In this document: positions 58,328-64,000 of the stretch, one piece after another
Layout: every line of letters starts with the position of its first letter
How positions within the stretch are numbered: position 1 is the first letter of the stretch
NCBI RefSeq assembly: GCF_037201965.1
Contig: NZ_CP147518.1
Location: 3,961,001-4,025,000 of the forward strand
Source of the DNA: Spirosoma sp. SC4-14
Lineage (GTDB): Bacteria > Bacteroidota > Bacteroidia > Cytophagales > Spirosomataceae
Reading direction: 5' to 3'
DNA: 64,000 nucleotides
Program-made: the position numbers and the translations under genes
Notes under the pieces: generated by a model
What the model was told of the DNA's origin: nothing
The model's database searches: none
What the model saw: the letters and a program-made list of their open reading frames with translations, nothing else

Positions 58328-59383
58328 ATGCAACGTCTAACCGTAGCCGGTCGGCTACTCATCACAGCCCTGATTCTGGCTGGCCTTTACTTTGGGTTCC
58401 GTTATTTTGGTGGTAATGAGGCCCTCCGCAAGCTAGCTCCCAAACAGTCTGAAGAATCGGCATCGATGCCCAAAACAGACGACCAGGAATCGTCTGCTTT
58501 AACGCAGGAAACATCAGCTTCCGACAACAGTTCATCGTCGGGCGCTTCTGATGAAGCAACCACCACGGAGTCTCGCCGGTCGTTCACTTATACTCCGCCT
58601 GCTCCAAACGGCGGAAAGTTGAAGGGTGTTGTAGAGCTGGGAGCCAGTGGTTTCAATTCGTTTATTGTTCGAATCGATGAACAGAAGAACTGGAAGCTCG
58701 AAAAAGCAGAGTTCGGCAATAGCCTGGTAATTGAAAACATGGCATCGGACGAAGACATCCGGTCGGGGCTGAAAAGTTATATTGGCAAAATGCTCGATTA
58801 TGGAGTCGGTAGCCGCGACATTCACTTTGTCGTCAGTTCGGGTGCCGTAAAGGCAGAAGGTACTCAGAAGATCATCAAAGCACTGAAATCACTGAATTAC
58901 TTTGTCAATACGGTAACGCCCGAACAGGAAGGGTCGCTGGGCTTACGCTCGGTATTACCGGCCGATTATTACAGCAATTCATTTGTTGTAGACATTGGTT
59001 CGGGAAATACGAAGATTTCGTGGAAAGATGGTAGTTCGACCAAATCGCTGGAAACCTATGGAGCTAAATATTACCAGAACGGAACCAGCGACGAAACCGT
59101 TACGTCTGAAGTCAAAGCAAAAGCCAAGCAGATTCCGGAAGATCACCGCAAAACCTGTTTCATCATTGGCGGGGTTCCGTTCGAACTGGCCAAAGCTGTT
59201 CGGAATGGAAAAGAACGGTATACCGTTCTCGATGCGCCATCGGCCTACAAACTCGACAATGCCAAATCAAAAGCGGGTTTAAACATTTATAAAGCGGTAG
59301 CAGATGCCACCGGATGCGATCAGTTCGTTTTCGACTGGGACGCTAACTTCACCATCGGCTTCCTGCTGAATTTATCGAAATAA
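58328..59383 (+). CDS. Membrane-anchored protein with actin-fold-like motifs (gene 3 of three-gene set)
   Basis: The 351-residue protein has one N-terminal membrane helix (about 8-28) and a Ser/Thr-rich linker (about 40-85). The globular domain (about 95-351) has two segments resembling the phosphate-binding loops of the actin/Hsp70/Ppx-GppA superfamily: VVELGASGFNSF (101-112) and VVDIGSGNTKI (220-230). VVSSGAVKAEGTQK and TPEQEGSLGL, as in Ppx/GppA-type proteins, lie between them, and FIIGGVPFELAKAV near the end. It may bind ATP or act as a polyphosphate/ppGpp-type phosphatase homologue. This is inferred from motif order, with no full-length family match. Confidence 0.7.
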   Translation: MQRLTVAGRLLITALILAGLYFGFRYFGGNEALRKLAPKQSEESASMPKTDDQESSALTQETSASDNSSSSGASDEATTTESRRSFTYTPPAPNGGKLKGVVELGASGFNSFIVRIDEQKNWKLEKAEFGNSLVIENMASDEDIRSGLKSYIGKMLDYGVGSRDIHFVVSSGAVKAEGTQKIIKALKSLNYFVNTVTPEQEGSLGLRSVLPADYYSNSFVVDIGSGNTKISWKDGSSTKSLETYGAKYYQNGTSDETVTSEVKAKAKQIPEDHRKTCFIIGGVPFELAKAVRNGKERYTVLDAPSAYKLDNAKSKAGLNIYKAVADATGCDQFVFDWDANFTIGFLLNLSK

Positions 59384-59404
59384 TTCTTGTAGGGGAATTC
59401 ATTT

Positions 59405-59462
59405 TCTAGAATATAACGAAGGGCCTGCGGCAGTTGCCGCAGGCCCTTCGTTATATTCTAGA
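59405..59462. terminator. Long perfect hairpin after the three-gene set
   Basis: The arms 59405-59432 and 59435-59462 are perfectly complementary over 28 bases, around a 2-base loop, with a central GGGCCTGCGGCA core. It begins 21 bases after the stop of the actin-fold-like gene, so it is probably its terminator. Its length is unusual for a simple terminator. Confidence 0.75.
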
Positions 59463-59654
59463 CTTCAATATCCGTAGCCCTTTGCATACTAATGCCATTT
59501 TTTGCTTTAGTGACGCCGATTCGGCAAAAACCAAGACCAATCTAGCCGAATAGAAAACTTAGATAACGATTAATAAATAAACTATCATATTAAGAACACT
59601 CTTTATTTCTTTGGAGTCTTATAATATCCACGACCATTCTAAAGACAACATACC

Positions 59655-60800
59655 TTGAAAACGTCTAGAATCATCAGTTTAGACGGGCTTCGGGCGTTAT
59701 CGATTTCGATGGTATTGCTGGCGCACGGCAGCTATACCATGCCCGGTTTTATTAGCAATAGCCCGATTTATGTCGGTGCTTCAAACGGAGCACTGGGCGT
59801 AAAAATTTTCTTCGTAATCAGTGGTTACCTCATCACCCGGCTTTTATTGGCGGAAGCGGATAGAACAGGGTATATCCATATCAGGAAGTTTTATCTGCGT
59901 CGGTTTCTACGCATATTCCCGGTCTTTTACTGCTACATAGCGGTCGTCCTGATTTTGAAGTGGTTTTTCATTCCCGATATCCTCAGTAGTTACTACCCGC
60001 CCCTGTTTGCCGGTTTATATCTGTGGAACTATCAGGACTTTTTCAACTACCCGATTATTCCAACCGATAAGGGCTACTGGTTTTTTGGTCATTGCTGGTC
60101 GTTATCGATGGAAGAGCAGTTTTATCTGCTTTGGCCGTTTATTATGAGCCGCTACAGTCGCAGCACCGTTAGTAAAATTTGTCTGGTTCTGATTATAGGT
60201 ATGCCACTGCTCCGGGCTGCATACTATGTTGTTTATCCTGGTATGCATTTGCAGCTTCGAATGATGCTTCATACCGGAGGAGATGCCATTCTGATGGGCT
60301 GCCTGGGCGCACTGCTCGAAACAAAGCTTCTACAGCATCGATTAACTCAGTGGCTGCTAAAAAACCCGGTTTTCGTCGGCTTATGCGTTGTGATGCTCTT
60401 TTTTATCTCGCCCAAACTCGCCATCATGTACAAAGGCTCGTATGGAATGACCATTGGCATGAGCCTCGACAACGCACTCATTTTAATCCTGCTGCTGTGG
60501 AGCGTTCATGTATCTTCAGTTGTAGCCACGTTCTTAAATAACCGATGGCTGGTTAGGCTGGGTATGATGTCTTATTCCATCTACATCTGGCAGCAATTGT
60601 TTCTGACCTACCAGCTCGATGGTTGGGCAACCAAATTTCCGCAGAATTTTATTGTGGTGGCTGGAGTAGCTTATCTGTCTTACCGCCTGATTGAAAAGCC
60701 AATTCTGGATCGCAGACAGGCCATCGAAACCTGGGCCCAACGGCAGGTTATGCCTCAGTTGGATCAGCTAAAAAGACGAGTTCTATACGCTGAACGGTAG
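59655..60800 (+). CDS. Acyltransferase 3 family membrane protein (OafA-like)
   Basis: The 381-residue protein has about ten membrane helices and the acyltransferase-3 signature. It starts with MKTSRIISLDGLRALSISMVLLAHGS, carries the catalytic histidine in LLAHGS and shows the GHCWSLSMEEQFYLLWPF motif at about 151-168. It transfers acyl (often acetyl) groups to sugars of O-antigen, exopolysaccharide or peptidoglycan. The start is a TTG; no ATG lies between it and the conserved first helix. It is monocistronic by spacing. Confidence 0.9.
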   Translation: MKTSRIISLDGLRALSISMVLLAHGSYTMPGFISNSPIYVGASNGALGVKIFFVISGYLITRLLLAEADRTGYIHIRKFYLRRFLRIFPVFYCYIAVVLILKWFFIPDILSSYYPPLFAGLYLWNYQDFFNYPIIPTDKGYWFFGHCWSLSMEEQFYLLWPFIMSRYSRSTVSKICLVLIIGMPLLRAAYYVVYPGMHLQLRMMLHTGGDAILMGCLGALLETKLLQHRLTQWLLKNPVFVGLCVVMLFFISPKLAIMYKGSYGMTIGMSLDNALILILLLWSVHVSSVVATFLNNRWLVRLGMMSYSIYIWQQLFLTYQLDGWATKFPQNFIVVAGVAYLSYRLIEKPILDRRQAIETWAQRQVMPQLDQLKRRVLYAER

Positions 60801-60806
60801 GCAAGC

Positions 60807-61511
60807 TTAGCGACTGGGTTTTCGCTCCCAATTGCCTTTTTCGGGTTGGGGCCGAAGTACATATACATCGAGCAGCGCGTATGGGCGGGCCAGATACTCA
60901 CGGACGAGTGTACGAAGAGAATAACCGTCGGGAACATCCTGTGCGGCAAATGCAATGGCTTCCATTCCTTCATGATTGCCAATGTAGAGCGCACGGGCAT
61001 TATGGAAGTTTTGAGAGATGATCGTGATTTTTTCCTGATTGAAAACGTCTTTGCAGCGAACGACCGAATCGAATGTACGGTAGCCAGCATAATCGAGGGT
61101 CATAACCGAAGCCGGAACGCCCAGCTTTACTAAAGCCCGCTGCATATCGACGGGTTCATTGTAATACTCAGAGTCATTATTGCCACTCAGAATCAGGTAC
61201 TTCACTTTCCCTTCTTTCCAGAGCCGGGCCGTAGCTTCCATGCGGTACCGGAAAAACAGGTTTTCCTTGCCCGAGCGCACAAACTTACTCGTACCGAGCA
61301 CTAACCCAACATCGTTGGCTGGGAGTTCGTTGATGTCGAAATAGATTTGGTCCTGCGTGTTATAGACGACCCACCAATTACTAATGAGCACAATCATAGC
61401 CCCCACAAACGAAAGTGCAATTGTCGTTTTAATGGTCCATTTGACCACCCGAACGCTTACTGCTTCATGGGGCATGTCGTCACTATAATCGGTGGTTAAC
61501 GTCGTATTCAT
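60807..61511 (-). CDS. SanA-like (DUF218/YdcF) membrane protein
   Basis: I chose the ATG at 61511 (MNTTLTTDYSDDMPHEAVSV), directly after the VOC gene stop. A single membrane helix (about 26-46) is followed by the DUF218 domain: VGLVLGTSKFVRSG, LILSGNNDSEYYNEP, DYAGYRTFDSVVRCKDVF and SQNFHNARALYIG. SanA-type proteins influence envelope permeability and vancomycin sensitivity; the biochemical activity is not defined. The VOC gene upstream on the same strand ends 1 base before this ATG, so translation is probably coupled. Confidence 0.87.
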   Translation of the reverse strand: MNTTLTTDYSDDMPHEAVSVRVVKWTIKTTIALSFVGAMIVLISNWWVVYNTQDQIYFDINELPANDVGLVLGTSKFVRSGKENLFFRYRMEATARLWKEGKVKYLILSGNNDSEYYNEPVDMQRALVKLGVPASVMTLDYAGYRTFDSVVRCKDVFNQEKITIISQNFHNARALYIGNHEGMEAIAFAAQDVPDGYSLRTLVREYLARPYALLDVYVLRPQPEKGNWERKPSR

Positions 61512-61512
61512 T

Positions 61513-61878
61513 TCATTGCTTAAAATGCGGATTTTCAATTAATCCAACAACATTACCAAATGGATCTTTCAGGGCTGCGGTTTTAATGCCGTCGCCTACA
61601 TCGTCAATATCTGTATGTAGTGTTGCACCTAAATTAAGCAATCTTTCTTTTACTTCAGCAATATTGGCAACACCCCAATAGGTTATCGTACTACCTTCTA
61701 CAATGGGCGCATCAGGAATCAGCCCCAGTTCATAGCCGCCAACATTGAAGCCCACGTAAAATGGCTCATCAAAATAAGGCGCAATGGCCAGCGCTTTTGC
61801 ATACCACTCTTTGGTTTCTTCGAGCCTGGGTGCCGCATAGATTACGGTACGTAAGCCTAAAAATGGTTTTTCTTCCAT
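61513..61878 (-). CDS. VOC superfamily (glyoxalase/bleomycin resistance-like) protein
   Basis: The 121-residue protein has the paired beta-alpha-beta-beta-beta modules of the VOC superfamily: LGLRTVIYAAPRLEETKEWYAKAL, GFNVGGYELGLIPD, ITYWGVANIAEVKERLLNLGA and LKDPFGNVVGLIENPHF. Possible metal ligands are in VIYAAP, GYELGL and NVVGLIENP. The substrate is unknown. It is coupled to the SanA-like gene downstream, and a terminator for the topoisomerase gene lies just upstream at 61887-61930. Confidence 0.87.
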   Translation of the reverse strand: MEEKPFLGLRTVIYAAPRLEETKEWYAKALAIAPYFDEPFYVGFNVGGYELGLIPDAPIVEGSTITYWGVANIAEVKERLLNLGATLHTDIDDVGDGIKTAALKDPFGNVVGLIENPHFKQ

Positions 61879-61886
61879 CGGGTCAG

Positions 61887-61930
61887 AAAAACCTTACAGA
61901 ACATACGTTGGCAGGTTCTGTAAGGTTTTT
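61887..61930 (-). terminator. Terminator of the topoisomerase subunit A gene
   Basis: AAAAACCTTACAGAAC (61887-61902) pairs perfectly over 16 bases with GTTCTGTAAGGTTTTT (61915-61930) around a 12-base loop. Read on the minus strand it ends in a U-run. It lies 4 bases after the stop of the large gene 61934-64000. Confidence 0.8.
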
Positions 61931-61933
61931 TTT

Positions 61934-64000
61934 CTATGAAAATAAGCCTAACTGAACAGATTCTTTTTCTTCAGATTCCGTTGTATCAGTTGCGGCAATG
62001 GCTGCTTTTTCGGGCTTGCCAATGCCACCTCCGGTAGGCACAGGAACCACTTTGGGCGGCAAAAGTTTTACTTCTTTGACTTTTGCAAACGGCAACTTAT
62101 TGCCCAGCGCTTTCCAACCCCGAACTTCAATAAACCCTTCTGGCTCCAGCACCATTTTTTCAACAGGGCCCCGGTCTTTTACCTGGTGTATGATCTCGAT
62201 ACGTGGGTAACGGTCGGCCGTTACGGCCAGGCTTTTCGATCCTTTCCCATCACCGATGAAACTAAACTTTTTATCGAGCGATGTGGTCTCAACCTTAAAT
62301 CGTTTCACATACCATGCTTTCTGATTGGCTTCGTAATATATGGCCGACAAAACCACTTCCGGATCGAACTTCTCCAGCACCACCACGTCGTTCGGCTCAT
62401 AGCGGTTGGTTAAATCAAAGTTCGTCAGCTCATACTGCCCGTCTTTATAAACAACCAGAATGCTATCTTTTGCATCAAAATTACCCAATAGCCGCCCCCG
62501 TTCGTCGCGGTTCAGGCGACCAAGGTGATCGTCGTACCAAATGTCGACCCCACCCAGTGTGGATACACCACCGGTTTTCTGGGTAATTTTACGAACCGGA
62601 TATTTCGTCAGAATATTACCCTGAGCGCCCCGGTTTTTGATGCTTACAGTAGCAAAGTCGAAATCGAATTGCTTGATTTTTGCCGAAGACTGAGCCGTCA
62701 GGTTAATTGTTACGACTTCGGCTTCGCCATTATCGTTTGCACTGAAATACGTAATTTTCGACTTAGGATTGCCCATGGTCAGGTCATACTCGCGATCGCG
62801 GGTAACCCCCGTGACCGGAAACCGTTTCACCATCGAAATTCCCGACTTGCCATCCAGATAGATCAGATTGTAAATTTTCCGTTCGTCGTTTTTCTTGAAA
62901 ACAGAAACGTACAACAGATCTTTGCCGACAAATATTTTATCCTGAACTTTCGTGACCAGACATTTGCCATCGCGCCGGAACACGATGATGTCGTCAATGT
63001 CAGAACAGTCGCTGACATACTCGTCTTTTTTCAGTCCATAGCCAATAAAGCCACCTTCGCGATCGACATACAGTTTCTGGTTGGCAGCGGCAACTACATT
63101 GGCCGCAATGGTGTTAAACGCCCGAATTTCGGTTTTGCGCTCACGCCCTTTGCCGTATTTCTTTTGCAGCTCTTTGTAGTAGGCAATGGCGTAACGGGTA
63201 ATGTTTGCCAGATTGTCTTCCGTTTCGGCCAGGTCCTGTTCCAGCTTTCGCATCAGCTCTTCGGCCTTAAAACCGTCGTACTTCGAAATTCGCTTGATTT
63301 TGATTTCGGTTAGCCGAATTATATCATCCTCCGTTATTTCGCGATAGAACTGTTTTTTAAATGGCTTGAGTGCCTTATCGATCGTTATCAGAACGGCCTC
63401 GAAGGTTTCGCACTCCTCGATTTTACGGTAAATCCGGTTTTCGATGAAAATCTTCTCCAGCGAACTATAGAGTAGTCGCTCCATCAGTTCGCCCCGTCGG
63501 ATTTCCAGTTCGCGTTGCAGCAGGTGAACGGTCTGATGTGTGTTGACCCGCAGGATATCGGTAACGCTAACAAAATGCGGTTTATCGCCAATGATCACAC
63601 AGGCATTGGGCGAAATAGAAACCTCGCAATCCGTAAAGGCATAGAGCGCATCAATTGTCACATCGGGCGATACTCCGGGTTGAAGATGCACCAGAATTTC
63701 GACGTCTTTGGCCGTATTATCGACCACGGCAGCTACATTTCGGCTGGGCGCTTTGATCCGGATTTTACCCAGTTCGGCTGCTTTTACGATGGAATCGATC
63801 AGCTGCGAGGTTGTAACGCCATAAGGAACATCGCGAATGGCCAGCGTTTTCTTATCAATTTCTTCGATATGAGCCCGTACCCGCACTTTGCCACCCCGCA
63901 ACCCATCGTTGTAGTTACTAACGTCGATTAGGCCACCCGTCTGAAAATCAGGAAAAAGCGAAACAGGCTTATCTTTCAGTATCTGAATCGAGGCTTCAAT
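61934..64000 (-). CDS. Topoisomerase IV/DNA gyrase subunit A, partial (5' end outside window)
   Basis: The frame continues to the window edge: 33 codons upstream of the first internal start candidate read IEASIQILKDKPVSLFPDFQ and onward, so the true start lies beyond 64000. The visible part begins in the subunit-A core near PVSLFPDFQTGGLIDVSNYNDGLRGGKVRVRAHIEE, continues through a long coiled-coil region (HLLQRELEIRRGELMERLLYSSLEKIF) and ends with a C-terminal beta-propeller-like domain (for example DRDYELT and GKSGISMVKRF). It belongs to the Bacteroidota GyrA/ParC-type proteins that cut and pass DNA. It ends in a charged tail (ESEEKESVQLGLFS). Confidence 0.9.
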   Translation of the reverse strand: MEASIQILKDKPVSLFPDFQTGGLIDVSNYNDGLRGGKVRVRAHIEEIDKKTLAIRDVPYGVTTSQLIDSIVKAAELGKIRIKAPSRNVAAVVDNTAKDVEILVHLQPGVSPDVTIDALYAFTDCEVSISPNACVIIGDKPHFVSVTDILRVNTHQTVHLLQRELEIRRGELMERLLYSSLEKIFIENRIYRKIEECETFEAVLITIDKALKPFKKQFYREITEDDIIRLTEIKIKRISKYDGFKAEELMRKLEQDLAETEDNLANITRYAIAYYKELQKKYGKGRERKTEIRAFNTIAANVVAAANQKLYVDREGGFIGYGLKKDEYVSDCSDIDDIIVFRRDGKCLVTKVQDKIFVGKDLLYVSVFKKNDERKIYNLIYLDGKSGISMVKRFPVTGVTRDREYDLTMGNPKSKITYFSANDNGEAEVVTINLTAQSSAKIKQFDFDFATVSIKNRGAQGNILTKYPVRKITQKTGGVSTLGGVDIWYDDHLGRLNRDERGRLLGNFDAKDSILVVYKDGQYELTNFDLTNRYEPNDVVVLEKFDPEVVLSAIYYEANQKAWYVKRFKVETTSLDKKFSFIGDGKGSKSLAVTADRYPRIEIIHQVKDRGPVEKMVLEPEGFIEVRGWKALGNKLPFAKVKEVKLLPPKVVPVPTGGGIGKPEKAAIAATDTTESEEKESVQLGLFS

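Noticed and set aside
61511-61538. Longer start of the SanA-like gene
   Set aside because: The nine extra codons overlap the end of the VOC gene, while the ATG at 61511 immediately follows its stop, a usual coupling arrangement.
62525-63313. Plus-strand open frame inside the topoisomerase gene
   Set aside because: It is antisense to a clearly conserved subunit-A gene and has no recognisable motif.
1-64000. tRNA, rRNA and riboswitch genes
   Set aside because: No tRNA T-loop pattern, rRNA segment or known riboswitch core was noticed in the intergenic regions by eye; a covariance-model search would be needed to exclude them.

Overview
The window looks like a chromosome segment of a Bacteroidota bacterium, most likely a Cytophagales member close to Spirosoma. 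Evidence: two SusC-like TonB-dependent receptors with N-terminal carboxypeptidase-regulatory domains, a DUF4249 lipoprotein beside one of them, a two-component propeller sensor kinase, many lipoprotein signals, several TAnnTTTG-type -7 promoter elements, weak Shine-Dalgarno use and Bacteroidota-type dispersed intergenic repeats. No rRNA, tRNA, CRISPR array, transposase or phage gene was seen. The genus is inferred from family content, not from a search.

Layout. 1-1800 is a visibly AT-richer stretch with two unrecognised genes and an attC-like repeat. 1797-8427: a Crp/Fnr regulator, a beta-helix lipoprotein paired with a diheme cytochrome, a PEGA lipoprotein and a TonB receptor. 8636-15767: housekeeping (deoxynucleoside kinase, tRNA hydroxylase TrhO, GT2 glycosyltransferase, GNAT, SurE, GH3-like enzyme, LysE exporter, Nudix hydrolase). 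16018-25507: M28 and M61 peptidases, a propeller histidine kinase lacking the receiver/AraC half, a CDF metal exporter, a SIMPL protein and a Uma2 nuclease. 25577-30363: a minus-strand kelch / DUF4249 / TonB receptor operon. 30799-36026: MFS transporter, PfkB sugar kinase, MacB/FtsX-type permease. 36264-40491: a four-gene cluster (DUF1080, TolB-like, sugar isomerase/epimerase, esterase) that looks like carbohydrate processing. 40543-42949: NIPSNAP, HxlR regulator, a decayed stretch resembling an aldo/keto reductase, a cupin. 43297-50209: GH13 alpha-glucosidase, TreZ, two tandem DUF421 proteins with Cys-rich tails, and a lipoprotein GH13. 50296-55305: AddB-like nuclease, a zeta-toxin pair and MiaE. 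55470-59383: MsrA and a three-gene set of unknown function. 59655-64000: acyltransferase, SanA-like protein, VOC protein and a partial topoisomerase IV/gyrase A subunit.

The main candidate for an undescribed system is 56361-59383: a soluble coiled-coil protein, a membrane-anchored coiled-coil protein and a membrane-anchored protein with two segments resembling actin-fold/Ppx-GppA phosphate-binding motifs. A second candidate is the zeta-type toxin at 53476-54327, preceded by a small acidic protein that does not resemble a known epsilon antitoxin.

At the DNA level the window carries several dispersed palindromic repeat families between genes: a TTTACGGTT family with 20-25 bp arms (four full copies, two half copies), a TTGAATGA-type family (two copies, one supplying the stop codons of two convergent genes), a group of short CCGAAGG-type hairpins, and several strong hairpins likely acting as terminators.
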